NCBI RefSeq assembly: GCF_013283855.1
Contig: NZ_CP054056.1
Location: 310,001 to 374,000, forward strand
Length of the DNA: 64,000 nt
Reading direction: 5' to 3'
DNA from: Aquiluna borgnonia
GTDB lineage: Bacteria; Actinomycetota; Actinomycetes; Actinomycetales; Microbacteriaceae
Shown here: positions 24,564-34,075 of the stretch, in pieces
Position numbering within the stretch: position 1 is the stretch's first letter
Layout of the letters: each line of letters opens with the position of its first letter
Made by a program: the position numbers and the translations under genes
The notes under the pieces: model-generated
What the model was told of the DNA's origin: nothing
The model's input: the letters and a program-made list of their open reading frames with translations, nothing else
Database searches by the model: none

Positions 24564-25698
24564 TTCTGATCACCAGAACGGCTGCCACAATGGTGAAAAA
24601 GCCAAACACCACAGAAACCAGCAGAGCGGCGAATGGTCCAACCGAGTCGATAGCAACCCCTGCTAAAGCACTGCCGGCTGAGAATCCAACCAACTGACCG
24701 GTTGTGGTCCACCCGTAGGCTTCAACAGTTTCGCTACCCGAGGTTCCCGTTGCGATCATCAGGGAGAGTAGTCCAAGGGTTGGTGCAACTCCCAGACCGG
24801 CAAAGAACAAGCTGAAGCCGACCCAAATGGGGTCGGCGGGTGCGAACAGAATCGCGCTGTAGCCGACCAGACTGATAATCAAAAACACGACCAGGGCCCA
24901 CTTGCCCTTGACTCTCGGGGCGATGAATAGGCCGCCAAAAATAGAACCCAGCGAGAACAGCGCGAACATAACACCGGCTAACGCCTTATCGAAAAGCGCG
25001 ACTGCTCCAACCTCGACTCCAGCGAAGGAACCCACAAAGAGCAGCCCCAGCACCGTGACGGCCAGTACCTTGCCGTTGCGCAGGGCCTTGCCAAGCTTTG
25101 AATTAGTTCTTGGAATCTTCGCTCTTCCAACCGCTCCGTTGGCTAAAAACCAAGCGGTTCCCGCAAGCTGGATCACACCAACCGTAATGAGCATCGCCAC
25201 GTTTCCAAAACTTGCTGCCACCAAAGTCGCAACAAGTGGACCCAGTACCCAGATGATTTCCTGTGCGGTGGCATCCAGCGAATAAAGCGCCGGCATGAGC
25301 TGCTTCGGTGTTACCTGGGGGTAGATGGATCTGGCAGCCGGTTGAATTGGCGGGGAAAACAGCCCCACCAAAAAGGCAATGAAGACCAGCAAGACCGGCA
25401 CCGGAGGCACCAGTGCCAGGGCGATTAGAGATGACACCGTCACCAGGGTGCTCAGACCGATAACTCTTCTGATGCCAAAAACCGCCATGTATCGAGCGAG
25501 CAGTGGACCGGAAATACTTGCGCCAATCGTTTCAGCACCGAGTGCGATTCCGGCAATCGCGTAGCTGCCGGTAACGGCTTGGATGTGAATGACGAACGCC
25601 AGTGAGAGCATGCCAAAGGGGAAACGGGCAAACAGCTGAGAGATCAGCACCCCGATAGCCTCGGGCGCAGCCCTAAGGCTTCTGATACCTACTGCCAA
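24544..25698 (-). CDS. MFS transporter
   Basis: 384 aa with about twelve hydrophobic helices and the loop motif RYMAVFGIRRVIG between helices 2 and 3 (MFS motif A position). Short loops and conserved glycines suggest a drug- or sugar-efflux type, but substrate is not readable. TTG start at 25698 with AGGTG upstream, 7 nt after the stop of the O-mannosyltransferase gene, so the two are co-transcribed. Confidence 0.87.
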   Translation of the reverse strand: MAVGIRSLRAAPEAIGVLISQLFARFPFGMLSLAFVIHIQAVTGSYAIAGIALGAETIGASISGPLLARYMAVFGIRRVIGLSTLVTVSSLIALALVPPVPVLLVFIAFLVGLFSPPIQPAARSIYPQVTPKQLMPALYSLDATAQEIIWVLGPLVATLVAASFGNVAMLITVGVIQLAGTAWFLANGAVGRAKIPRTNSKLGKALRNGKVLAVTVLGLLFVGSFAGVEVGAVALFDKALAGVMFALFSLGSIFGGLFIAPRVKGKWALVVFLIISLVGYSAILFAPADPIWVGFSLFFAGLGVAPTLGLLSLMIATGTSGSETVEAYGWTTTGQLVGFSAGSALAGVAIDSVGPFAALLVSVVFGFFTIVAAVLVIRTSEQPS

Positions 25699-25705
25699 CT
25701 AACAC

Positions 25706-27172
25706 CTAAATCCAAAACGGGAACCACATCTGTATTCGCCACCACCAGTAGGGGACGGGGATTCCCATCCACAGTGTGGCGAAAAAGAGCGCTAGTCCCA
25801 ACGCTACCAGCACAAAGATTGCTATTGCCCGCTCGCGCTGAGGCCGCCGGAACTGAGTAATTCCTACCCGCCAGAATCGATGCAGCGCATAAACCAGGGC
25901 CAGCACCAGAAACGGTGAGATAACCACCGCATAGAACTGGAAAGTGGTTCTACCGAGGTAGGCCAACCATGGTGCCCAGCCTGCCAAAAAGCCAACCGCA
26001 ATCATCCCGGCACCAAGCTCGAAGCGCCTGAGAAAGTGCAGCATCAACCAGAACACAGCCAGCACGCCGCCCCACCAGATAAGTGGGTTGGGCATGGCAG
26101 TAATTGCAATTGAGCAACTGTCCAAGACTCCGCAGGGCTCACCCTCAAAGCTCTCGTAATAAAAGGCAGTGGGCCTTCCGGAGATTAACCACTGCAGGGC
26201 GTTGGCCTGGTAAGGGTGTTCGGAATTCAGGCCGGTGTGGAAAGAGTAGGCGTTCTGGTGGTAGGCCCAGAGTGCGCTGAGCCAATCGGGTTCGGCGCTC
26301 CTGCCCCAGCCGCCCTCGCTCAGAATCCACCCGCTCCAACTGGCCACATAGGTGGCAAGACCAGCAGCGATCATGGTTACGGCATTCACACTGGCTTGGG
26401 CAAATGCTGGCCACACTTTGACACCAAGTCTCTGGCGCTGGCCTAAGTCGGCGACAAAGCTCCAGAGGCCAAAGGCTGCCAAAAAGTAAATTCCTGACCA
26501 CTTGACCCCGGATGCCAGCCCCAGTGAAATCGCGCTGAGCAGTAACCAGGGCCTCGGGGCTATTAGCCAACCGCGGGCTCCCAGGGCTAGTTGGGTCACT
26601 CGGTGCTGCCAGCTTTGCTGATCTCGTACAAAAAAGTAAAAGGCCATAAGGACGAAGAAGGCCAACATGCCATCAAGGATTGCTGTTCTGGAGAGCACCA
26701 CGGCGTGACCCTCGATGGCCAGGAACAAACCGGCCATCAGGGCGAAGACTCGGTTTCCAATTAACCGATTGGCGACTGCAATTAAAAGCGGAATGGCCAA
26801 GGTTCCAAGCAGTGCCGTAGAGAAGCGCCAGCCAAAACTATCGGTCACCCCAAAGAGCTGAATGCCAAACCAAATCAGCCACTTGCCAACCGGGGGGTGC
26901 ACCACGTACGAACCCTCATCTAAAAAGACATCTGGCTGACCGGCCTCAAAGCTCAGGTTGGCATCATCCGGCCACTGCTTCTCGTGGCCGAACTGCCCCA
27001 GGGTGTAGGCATCTTTGACGTAGTAGGTCTCGTCAAACACCAAAGTGCTGGGAGTTGCCAGATCGATAAACCTGAACAGGGCACCGAGTGCGGTTATCAA
27101 TAGCGATGCGAGCCAGTAAAAGTTTTTGTGTGAGGATGCTCGGTTCACCCACTGAACAAGCCCGCTAATCAC
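25706..27172 (-). CDS. pmt: Protein O-mannosyltransferase, GT39 family
   Basis: Polytopic membrane glycosyltransferase (488 aa) that transfers mannose from polyprenyl-phosphate mannose to secreted proteins. The catalytic acidic motif is in the first loop (TLVFDETYYVKDAY), HPPVGKWLIW follows, and many transmembrane helices run to the C-terminus, where WIPVPYWWWRIQ-like aromatic text matches the family. GTG at 27172 with TAGCAT six nt upstream. Divergent with rsmI; the same pair is next to each other in M. tuberculosis (Rv1002c/Rv1003). Confidence 0.93.
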   Translation of the reverse strand: MISGLVQWVNRASSHKNFYWLASLLITALGALFRFIDLATPSTLVFDETYYVKDAYTLGQFGHEKQWPDDANLSFEAGQPDVFLDEGSYVVHPPVGKWLIWFGIQLFGVTDSFGWRFSTALLGTLAIPLLIAVANRLIGNRVFALMAGLFLAIEGHAVVLSRTAILDGMLAFFVLMAFYFFVRDQQSWQHRVTQLALGARGWLIAPRPWLLLSAISLGLASGVKWSGIYFLAAFGLWSFVADLGQRQRLGVKVWPAFAQASVNAVTMIAAGLATYVASWSGWILSEGGWGRSAEPDWLSALWAYHQNAYSFHTGLNSEHPYQANALQWLISGRPTAFYYESFEGEPCGVLDSCSIAITAMPNPLIWWGGVLAVFWLMLHFLRRFELGAGMIAVGFLAGWAPWLAYLGRTTFQFYAVVISPFLVLALVYALHRFWRVGITQFRRPQRERAIAIFVLVALGLALFFATLWMGIPVPYWWWRIQMWFPFWI

Positions 27173-27195
27173 CCTTAGATGCTAGTTTGCATAGC
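27173..27195. promoter_or_regulatory. Overlapping divergent promoters, pmt and rsmI
   Basis: The two GTG starts are 23 bp apart. Minus-strand TAGCAT (27179-27184) is six nt before the pmt GTG; plus-strand TAGTTT (27183-27188) is seven nt before the rsmI GTG. The boxes overlap by two bases, so the two polymerases should exclude one another. Confidence 0.5.
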
Positions 27196-28014
27196 GTGTT
27201 GATTCTTGCTGCAACTCCCATCGGTAATCTTTCTGACGCTTCACTGCGACTTCGCCAAACCCTGGAGCAGGCCGAGCACATCGCAGCCGAAGACACCAGA
27301 ACTCTGAAGCAGTTAGCCTCAGCGCTGGGCATCAAACTGCACGCCAGGCTTTACAGCCTTCACGAGCATTCTGACCAGAACCGGACCGATCAGCTCACCG
27401 CGCTCGCCCAAGCTCATGATCTGGTTGTGGTGAGTGATGCTGGTATGCCGACCATCTCAGATCCGGGTTACCAACTGGTTCGCGACTGTGCTGCACTGGA
27501 CATCGAAATAGTTGTCATTCCAGGCCCATCGGCTGTGATATCGGCGCTCGCGGTCTCGGGTTTGCCAACTGATCGGTTTAGCTTCGAGGGCTTTTTGCCC
27601 CGCAAGCAGGGGGAGCGCTTGAAGGCATTCCAGGAACTGGCTCAGGAATCTCGGACCATGGTGTTCTTTGAGGCACCTCACCGCATTTTGGATTCACTCG
27701 AGGATGCCGCCAGTGTTTTTGGTGAGGGCAGGCCGGCAACAGTATCCCGTGAGCTCACCAAGAAATTTGAGCACACCGAGCGCGGGACATTGGCAGACCT
27801 AATCAGCTGGGCTAAGACCGAACCCAAGGGAGAGATGGTTTTGGTAATTGCGGGAGCGGGACCAAAGACCTACTCCCTGGCAGATCTGGGGGCCCAGGCT
27901 CTCGAGCTGCAGGCCGAGGGCATGGGTTTGAGCAAGGCCTGCGCTCAACTAGCTAGCGCCACCGGGGTGTCAAAGAGTGCAATCTACGCTGAGGCTTTGG
28001 CCCGCAAAGCCTAA
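27196..28014 (+). CDS. rsmI: 16S rRNA (cytidine1402-2'-O)-methyltransferase
   Basis: SAM-dependent 2'-O-methylation of C1402 in the ribosomal P-site region. 272 aa of the TP-methylase fold: N-terminal LAATPIGNLSDASLRL, AEDTRTLKQL, VVSDAGMPTISDPGYQLV, and PGPSAVISALAVSGLPTDRFSFEGFLPRK. I chose the GTG at 27196, which puts LAATPIGN at the family position; a TTG three codons earlier also exists. Runs directly into the metG promoter. Confidence 0.94.
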   Translation: MLILAATPIGNLSDASLRLRQTLEQAEHIAAEDTRTLKQLASALGIKLHARLYSLHEHSDQNRTDQLTALAQAHDLVVVSDAGMPTISDPGYQLVRDCAALDIEIVVIPGPSAVISALAVSGLPTDRFSFEGFLPRKQGERLKAFQELAQESRTMVFFEAPHRILDSLEDAASVFGEGRPATVSRELTKKFEHTERGTLADLISWAKTEPKGEMVLVIAGAGPKTYSLADLGAQALELQAEGMGLSKACAQLASATGVSKSAIYAEALARKA

Positions 28015-28024
28015 GATATCAAGG
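28012..28024 (+). promoter_or_regulatory. -10 box built on the rsmI stop, metG start
   Basis: TAAGAT (28012-28017) includes the TAA stop of rsmI, then seven bases and GTG. AAGG just before the GTG is too close for a normal ribosome site, favouring a leaderless start. Confidence 0.45.
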
Positions 28025-29593
28025 GTGTCGAAGTCCTTTTATGTAACCACCCCCATCTTCTATGTCAACGATGCGCCTCACATTGGCCACGCCTACACCG
28101 AGGTGGCCTCCGATGTGCTGACCCGTTGGCACAGAGCAAGGGGAGAGACTTCGTTTTTGCTCACCGGAACCGATGAGCACGGTGAGAAGGTGCTGCGCAC
28201 GGCCCTGGGAAACAACTCAGACCCAAAGAGCTGGACTGACAAGTTGGTCAACGAGTCCTGGTTGCCGCTTCTTGAAACGATTGACATCGACAACCAAGAC
28301 TTCATCAGAACCACTGAGCCGCGTCACGAAAAGGCAGTCCAGCAATTTCTGCAAAAGCTTTATGACACCGGGTTTATCTACCAGGGTTCGTTCCAGGGTA
28401 ACTACTGCGTTGGCTGTGAGGAATACAAAAACGAGTCTGACCTGATTGCCGGAACTGGTGATTTTGCTGGCGTTCCGGTCTGCGCCATCCACTCAAAGCC
28501 GGTCGAGCAGCTGAACGAAACCAACTACTTCTTCAAGCTCAGTGAGTTCCAGCAGCGTCTACTGGACCACTACGAGCAGAACCCAACCTTCATTCAACCT
28601 GAGTCAGCCAAAAACGAAGTGGTTTCATTTGTTCGCTCCGGCTTGAGTGACTTGTCAATTTCTCGTTCGAAGGAGCGGTTTGACTGGGGGATTGACATCC
28701 CTTGGGATGATTCTCACATCACCTATGTCTGGTTCGATGCGCTCTTGAACTACATAACGGCAATCGGTTACGGCTCAGACGAGCAGAAGCTAGCCTCGCT
28801 CTGGCCAGCGGATGTCCAGGTTGTTGGTAAAGACATCCTTCGCTTCCACGCTGTGATTTGGCCAGCGATGCTGATGGCCGCAGGACTTCCTCCTGCCAAG
28901 CAGGTCTTCGGTCACGGCTGGCTCTTGGTCGGTGGCGAAAAGATGTCGAAGTCAAAGCTCACCGGAATCGCACCGAATCAAATTACCGACATCTTCGGAT
29001 CCGATGCCTTCCGCTACTACTTCATGAAGGCAATCGGATTCGGCTCTGACGGATCTTTCAGCTGGGAGGACCTCAGCGCCCGTTACAACGCAGAGCTGGC
29101 AAACGGGTTCGGCAATTTGGCCTCGCGTTCGATTGCCATGATCAATAAGTACTTTGACGGTTTCGTTCCGTCTCCGGGTGAGTACTCAGAGAGTGACCTT
29201 CGGGTTCAGGGAGTTGCCGCAGCTGCGATTACAGAGTCAAACGCTGCGCTAGATCGGGTTGCGATTCACGAAGCCATAGCCAAGGTCTGGACCCTGGTGG
29301 ATGAGCTCAACGGCTACATCACCGAGCAAGCGCCTTGGGTTTTAGCAAAGGAGGAGGCTAACCGCGAGCGCCTTGCCACCGTGCTCTACACCTGCGCCGA
29401 GGGCCTGAGGCTCTTGGCCATCTTGCTCTCACCAGTTATGCCAAAAGCAACTCAAAAGCTCTGGGCTGCCATCGGATTGGACCTTGGTCCACTCAGTGAA
29501 CAGCGGATTCAGGATGGCAGCTGGGGACTGCTGCCAAGTGGCACCAAGCTCGCAGAATTAGACGTGCTGTTCCCTCGCGTCGAGGAACAATGA
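28025..29593 (+). CDS. metG: Methionyl-tRNA synthetase
   Basis: Class I aminoacyl-tRNA synthetase charging tRNA-Met. 522 aa without the C-terminal tRNA-binding extension. The ATP signature HIGH-type PHIGHAYTEV is at the N-terminus and KMSKSKLTG is the KMSKS loop; CVGC in the connective peptide is one half of a zinc site. GTG at 28025 with TAAGAT seven nt upstream whose first bases are the rsmI stop codon. ATGA overlap with the tatD gene. Confidence 0.96.
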   Translation: MSKSFYVTTPIFYVNDAPHIGHAYTEVASDVLTRWHRARGETSFLLTGTDEHGEKVLRTALGNNSDPKSWTDKLVNESWLPLLETIDIDNQDFIRTTEPRHEKAVQQFLQKLYDTGFIYQGSFQGNYCVGCEEYKNESDLIAGTGDFAGVPVCAIHSKPVEQLNETNYFFKLSEFQQRLLDHYEQNPTFIQPESAKNEVVSFVRSGLSDLSISRSKERFDWGIDIPWDDSHITYVWFDALLNYITAIGYGSDEQKLASLWPADVQVVGKDILRFHAVIWPAMLMAAGLPPAKQVFGHGWLLVGGEKMSKSKLTGIAPNQITDIFGSDAFRYYFMKAIGFGSDGSFSWEDLSARYNAELANGFGNLASRSIAMINKYFDGFVPSPGEYSESDLRVQGVAAAAITESNAALDRVAIHEAIAKVWTLVDELNGYITEQAPWVLAKEEANRERLATVLYTCAEGLRLLAILLSPVMPKATQKLWAAIGLDLGPLSEQRIQDGSWGLLPSGTKLAELDVLFPRVEEQ

Positions 29594-30483
29594 GCGAACC
29601 GATTCGCACCCGTAAGTCTTATGACGGCGTAGCTGGCCGGCCGGCAAACTACCCGGAGCTACCTCAGCCACTCGAGGTTGGAACCTACGACAATCACACC
29701 CACCTAGAGATTGCCGATGGGGATCAACCCATGAGTGTTGCCGATCACATGGAGGCCATGCGGGCAGTCAACATGCTGGGGGCAGTGCAGGTTGGGGTAA
29801 CACTCGAGAGCTCAATCTGGTCCGCAGAAGTTGCGAGCAAAGAGCCCATGTTGCTGGCAGCCGTTGCGCTACATCCGAATGAGGCACCGCTGTATTCGAC
29901 TAGGGCCGAGCTTGATGAAGCCATTGCCGGGATAGCTCAGTTGGCAAAAGGCCCAAGGGTAAGGGCGATTGGTGAAACTGGCCTAGATTTCTTCCGCACG
30001 CAAGGCGATGAGCAACTTGAGGCTCAGCTTTACTCCTTTGAGCAGCACATTCAAATTGCCAAGGAAAACGACATCGCACTGATGATTCACGATCGCGAGG
30101 CCCACTCCGAGGTGGTTGCAACCCTGAGGCGGCTGGGGGCTCCAGAGCGAACAGTGTTTCACTGTTACTCGGGTGATGTTGAGCTGGCTCAGATGTGCCA
30201 GGAGAACGGTTGGTATCTGTCGTTTGCCGGCAACATCACCTTCAAAAAGAATCAACACCTCAGAGACTCGTTATTGGCAGTGTCGCCTGAGCTTCTCATG
30301 ATTGAAACCGATGCTCCGTTTCTAACTCCGGAACCGATGCGGGGTCGACCCAATGCCCCGTATTTGGTCCCTCACACCCTGCGATTTATCGCTGAATTGC
30401 TCGGTTGGGATGAGGTCCGCACGGCGGAGCAATTGAATCAGAACACTGAGCGGGTTTACGGCCTCTGGTCGGAAGGTCTCTGA
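29590..30483 (+). CDS. TatD family metal-dependent DNase
   Basis: 297 aa, TIM-barrel hydrolase. Metal ligands are in YDNHTHLE at about 34, GETGLDF, MIHDRE, VFHCYSG and MIETDAPFLTP. The family removes 3' ends of DNA or RNA and helps repair. Begins with ATG overlapping the metG stop by 4 nt (ATGA). It is next to rsmA here, whereas mycobacteria carry rpfB between the two. Confidence 0.92.
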   Translation: MSEPIRTRKSYDGVAGRPANYPELPQPLEVGTYDNHTHLEIADGDQPMSVADHMEAMRAVNMLGAVQVGVTLESSIWSAEVASKEPMLLAAVALHPNEAPLYSTRAELDEAIAGIAQLAKGPRVRAIGETGLDFFRTQGDEQLEAQLYSFEQHIQIAKENDIALMIHDREAHSEVVATLRRLGAPERTVFHCYSGDVELAQMCQENGWYLSFAGNITFKKNQHLRDSLLAVSPELLMIETDAPFLTPEPMRGRPNAPYLVPHTLRFIAELLGWDEVRTAEQLNQNTERVYGLWSEGL

Positions 30484-30485
30484 AG

Positions 30486-31304
30486 ATGCTTGGAGCCGCT
30501 GAAATTAGGCAGCTTGCCGAAAAGCTGGATATCCGTCCGACTAAAAAACTGGGTCAGAACTTCGTTATTGACCCAAACACCATTCATCGAATTGTTGCAG
30601 CGGCCAACCTTGTCAGCGATGACCTGGTGGTTGAGATTGGGCCCGGACTTGGTTCGCTAACTCTGGGTATTTTGGCGGCGGTTCCAAGGGTCATTGCAGT
30701 TGAGATCGATGAGCGGTTGGCAAATGAGCTTCCGGAGACAATAAAAAGACATGCCCCCGAAGCGAAGCTCGATTTGGTGCTGGCTGATGCCCTGAGGGTC
30801 ACCGAATTGCCTGGTGAGCCAACCGGACTGGTTGCCAACCTCCCCTACAACATCTCTGTCCCGGTGCTGCTTCATTTCCTCGAGCAGTTTCACTCCATAA
30901 ACAAGGGTCTAGTGATGGTCCAGGCTGAGGTTGCCCATCGCCTCGCGGCCGCCCCGGGCAGCAAGGAGTATGGCGTCCCTTCGCTCAAGATGGCCTGGTA
31001 TGGACCGGCTCGACTGGCGGGGAATATAGGCAGAAACATTTTCTGGCCGGTTCCGGGAGTCGACAGCGCTCTGGTGTTTTTTGAGAGAACTGCCCAACGC
31101 GACCAGTCTCTAAAGGCGCAGACCTTTGAGGCAATCGACCAGGCATTCCTGCAGCGGCGTAAAACGCTACGCCAGGCGCTATCGGGTTGGGCGGGTTCGC
31201 CCGCGGCGGCTGAGCAAATTTTGATTTCAGCCGGTGTCGACCCGCAGGCCCGCGGGGAAGCGCTGAACATCGAGCAGTTCATTGCGATTGCGAGTAGCAA
31301 GTGA
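30486..31304 (+). CDS. rsmA: 16S rRNA dimethyladenosine transferase RsmA/KsgA
   Basis: Dimethylates A1518 and A1519 in 16S rRNA late in 30S assembly. 272 aa with SAM motif VEIGPGLGSLT, the substrate-adenine motif NLPYNIS, and the conserved KKLGQNFVID near the N-terminus. ATG at 30486, two nt after the tatD stop. Its end overlaps ispE (GTGA). Confidence 0.96.
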   Translation: MLGAAEIRQLAEKLDIRPTKKLGQNFVIDPNTIHRIVAAANLVSDDLVVEIGPGLGSLTLGILAAVPRVIAVEIDERLANELPETIKRHAPEAKLDLVLADALRVTELPGEPTGLVANLPYNISVPVLLHFLEQFHSINKGLVMVQAEVAHRLAAAPGSKEYGVPSLKMAWYGPARLAGNIGRNIFWPVPGVDSALVFFERTAQRDQSLKAQTFEAIDQAFLQRRKTLRQALSGWAGSPAAAEQILISAGVDPQARGEALNIEQFIAIASSK

Positions 31305-32158
31305 CCAGCGCCACGGCTCAGGGGAAAATAAACCTTTACTTCCAGGTCGGTCCAAGGCTAGAAAACGGTTACCACGAGGTGCTTTCGCTCTACCAGGCGG
31401 TTGCGCTTACCGAGACCGTCACCGTGACACCCAGCTCGAGCTGGAGTGTCAACACAACCTCGGATCTTCTGGACACCTCGGGCGCCCCAACCGATCAGAG
31501 CAACCTTGTGGTCAGGGCAGCTCTAGCGCTGGCCCAGCAGGCAGGAATCAAAAATCCGCAGCCGATGCACTTTGAGGTTGAGAAGCAAATTCCTGTGGCT
31601 GGCGGAATGGCGGGAGGATCGGCTGATGCGGCAGCTTCCCTAGTTGCCATCAACGAGGCGTGGTGTCTTGGCACAGATTTCCCTCAGCTGATGGCCGTCG
31701 CGGCTAGCTTGGGGGCTGACGTCCCCTTTGCGCTGATGGGTGGGACCGCCATTGGAACCGGCACCGGTGTAAAGCTCAGCAAGCAGCCTGACCTTGATCC
31801 ACTTCACCTGGTCCTCTTGCTAAACCCCAAACCGCTCTCCACCGCGGCGGTGTTTGAAAGATTTGACGCCCTAGGGCTTGGGGAAAAAATCAATGAGGAC
31901 CTTTCATTAGCTGAGTTGGTTTCTCAACTGGGTCACAATTCCCTTAGCCCAGCTGCATTTTCGCTGATGCCTGAGCTAAAAGAGCTGGCTGAAAAAGACT
32001 TTGGTTTTGGGAAAGCCTGGCTTTCCGGATCCGGACCAACCCTCTGGTACCGCTGCGAAACTCAGAGCGATGCTGAGAAAGCGGCAGATGAACTGAGGGC
32101 GCTTGGCCACAGTGCAATTTCGACCTCAACGTCAAATATGGGCAGCAGGTTGGTTTAG
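31301..32158 (+). CDS. ispE: 4-diphosphocytidyl-2-C-methyl-D-erythritol kinase
   Basis: GHMP kinase of the non-mevalonate isoprenoid pathway, phosphorylating CDP-ME. 285 aa; ATP loop VAGGMAGGSADAAASL and N-terminal AQGKINLYFQVG, and a C-terminal SGSGPTLWY glycine segment. GTG start overlapping the rsmA stop by four nt. With ispH at the other end of the window, this indicates a MEP pathway. Ends one base into the next gene. Confidence 0.95.
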   Translation: MTSATAQGKINLYFQVGPRLENGYHEVLSLYQAVALTETVTVTPSSSWSVNTTSDLLDTSGAPTDQSNLVVRAALALAQQAGIKNPQPMHFEVEKQIPVAGGMAGGSADAAASLVAINEAWCLGTDFPQLMAVAASLGADVPFALMGGTAIGTGTGVKLSKQPDLDPLHLVLLLNPKPLSTAAVFERFDALGLGEKINEDLSLAELVSQLGHNSLSPAAFSLMPELKELAEKDFGFGKAWLSGSGPTLWYRCETQSDAEKAADELRALGHSAISTSTSNMGSRLV

Positions 32159-33939
32159 TGGCACACCTTCTTGGAGCAGAGCAGATTGAGCTTGAGTTCC
32201 CAACCAAACAGGTCTTTGACTCGGTCACGGTTGGGGTGAACGAAGGCGATCGCATCGGCATCGTTGGTCGCAACGGCGATGGCAAGTCCACTCTGCTCAA
32301 GATCCTCTCTAAGCAACTGGCCCCAGATGCTGGCCGCGTTACCTGGCGTGGTTCATTGAGCGTTGGTTACCTAACCCAAGTGGACAAGATTGCCAATCAT
32401 CTTTCTGTGGGGCAAGCGGTGGTTGGTGAGGGGCCTGAGTATCAGTGGGCGTCAGACCCAAAGATCCGAGATGTCCTCACTGGGCTGCTGTCCGATGTTG
32501 ACTGGGAGCAGCAGGTCGGATCACTCTCCGGAGGTCAGCGCCGAAGGGTTGCGCTAGCGGCCCTTTTGGCCTCCGACCACGAGGTCATCATGCTTGACGA
32601 GCCAACCAACCACTTGGACGTGGACGGCGTGAATTGGTTGGCAAATCACCTGCAAAACCGCTGGAGCAAATCTGCCGGCGGGCTTTTGGTGGTTACTCAC
32701 GACCGCTGGTTCCTGGATGCGGTGTGCAATCTCACCTGGGAGGTCTACGGGGGCAAAATTGAACCGTTTGAGGGTGGATATGCCGCATACGTCCAGCAGC
32801 GTGCGGAGCGAGACCGCCAATCTCAAGTAATTGAAGCCCGTAGGCAAAACCTGCTTCGCAAGGAGTTGGCCTGGCTCGGTCGAGGTGCTCCTGCCAGGAC
32901 TGCGAAACCAAAGTTTCGCATCGATGCGGCATTGAATCTGATTGCGAATGAACCACCACCTCGGGATACCCTCGAACTCACCAAGCTTGCGACCACACGC
33001 CTGGGCAAAGACGTGGTTGACATTGAAGATGTCAGCTACGCGACCCCGGACGGCAACAAAATTCTCAGCAATATCACCTGGCGGCTGGGCCCAGGCGATC
33101 GGGTCGGAATAGTCGGTGCCAATGGAGCAGGTAAAACAACTTTGCTGGGGTTGTTGACCGGAAGATTGCAGCCCACCCAAGGTCGCATCAAAGTTGGCAA
33201 GACCGTGAAGTTTGCCACCCTGAGTCAAGATATCCGCGAGCTGGATGAGTTCGCTGACGAGCGAATTTTCTCCATGATCAAGCGGGAAAAAACCAGCTTT
33301 ACGGTCGGTAAGAAGGAGATCGGAACCGGCCAGTTGGTCGAGCAGCTGGGGTTTGATTCACCCCAGCTCCAAACTCCAATTGGCGAGCTCTCAGGGGGCC
33401 AAAGGCGAAGGTTTCAGCTGCTAAGACTTTTGTTCACGGAGCCAAACGTTCTGATTCTTGATGAGCCGACCAATGACCTGGACACCGATATGCTCACCGC
33501 CATGGAGGATCTGCTCGACACTTGGCCGGGGACTCTGATTGTGGTGAGCCACGACCGCTACCTGCTCGAGCGAGTTACAGACCAGCAGTACGCTCTGCTC
33601 GGCGATGGAAAACTCAGGCACCTGACTCGTGGTGTTGATCAATACATTGAGCTTCGCAAGGCTCAGACCAGAGAACCTGAGATATCAAAACCTGCCGTGC
33701 AAACCTCGAGTATTTCGGGAGCTGAGCGGCGAAACCTCGAGAAGGAATCGGGCAGGCTCGAAAGAGCCATCGCCAAGGGAACTTCGGAGCTGACGCAGTT
33801 GAACGAGGCCATAGCAACTGCCGATCAGGCCGATTACCAATTACTGGGGGAGTTGGCACTGAGGCAGCAGCAGCTCACGCAGCAGATTGCAGAATTTGAA
33901 ACACAGTGGCTAGAGACTTTGGAGAAACTGCAGTCCTAG
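32158..33939 (+). CDS. ABC-F family ATPase (Uup-like)
   Basis: 593-aa soluble protein with two ABC ATPase domains: Walker A GRNGDGKST and GANGAGKTT, signatures LSGGQRRR in both halves, Walker B LDEPTNHLD and LDEPTNDLD. No membrane segment. A coiled-coil-like C-terminal tail (about 520-593) resembles the Uup DNA-binding end. ABC-F proteins act on ribosomes (translation factors, antibiotic protection); this one sits in the ksgA-ispE run as in other actinobacteria. GTG overlapping the ispE stop by one base. Confidence 0.94.
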   Translation: MAHLLGAEQIELEFPTKQVFDSVTVGVNEGDRIGIVGRNGDGKSTLLKILSKQLAPDAGRVTWRGSLSVGYLTQVDKIANHLSVGQAVVGEGPEYQWASDPKIRDVLTGLLSDVDWEQQVGSLSGGQRRRVALAALLASDHEVIMLDEPTNHLDVDGVNWLANHLQNRWSKSAGGLLVVTHDRWFLDAVCNLTWEVYGGKIEPFEGGYAAYVQQRAERDRQSQVIEARRQNLLRKELAWLGRGAPARTAKPKFRIDAALNLIANEPPPRDTLELTKLATTRLGKDVVDIEDVSYATPDGNKILSNITWRLGPGDRVGIVGANGAGKTTLLGLLTGRLQPTQGRIKVGKTVKFATLSQDIRELDEFADERIFSMIKREKTSFTVGKKEIGTGQLVEQLGFDSPQLQTPIGELSGGQRRRFQLLRLLFTEPNVLILDEPTNDLDTDMLTAMEDLLDTWPGTLIVVSHDRYLLERVTDQQYALLGDGKLRHLTRGVDQYIELRKAQTREPEISKPAVQTSSISGAERRNLEKESGRLERAIAKGTSELTQLNEAIATADQADYQLLGELALRQQQLTQQIAEFETQWLETLEKLQS

Positions 33940-33981
33940 TCAAAGTATCTGGCAGACTTGTCGCCGAGGTAAAAGCCTCGT

Positions 33982-34056
33982 TCCGCTCTGGTGTAACGGC
34001 AGCACGGCGCCCTTTGGAGGCGTCCGGTCTAGGTTCGAATCCTAGGGGCGGAGCCA
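33982..34056 (+). tRNA. tRNA-Gln (anticodon UUG)
   Basis: 75 nt including encoded CCA. Seven-base-pair acceptor stem TCCGCTC with GGGCGGA, D-loop with GG, anticodon stem GCGCC/GGCGT, loop CTTTGGA giving UUG, which reads CAA; T arm GGTTCGAATCC. Lies between the ABC-F and glmU genes. Confidence 0.95.
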
Positions 34057-34075
34057 CCAAATTATTGGGAGGGTC

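Noticed and set aside
32554..33228. 224-codon minus-strand frame in the ABC-F gene
   Set aside because: Antisense to two conserved ATPase domains; no ribosome site.
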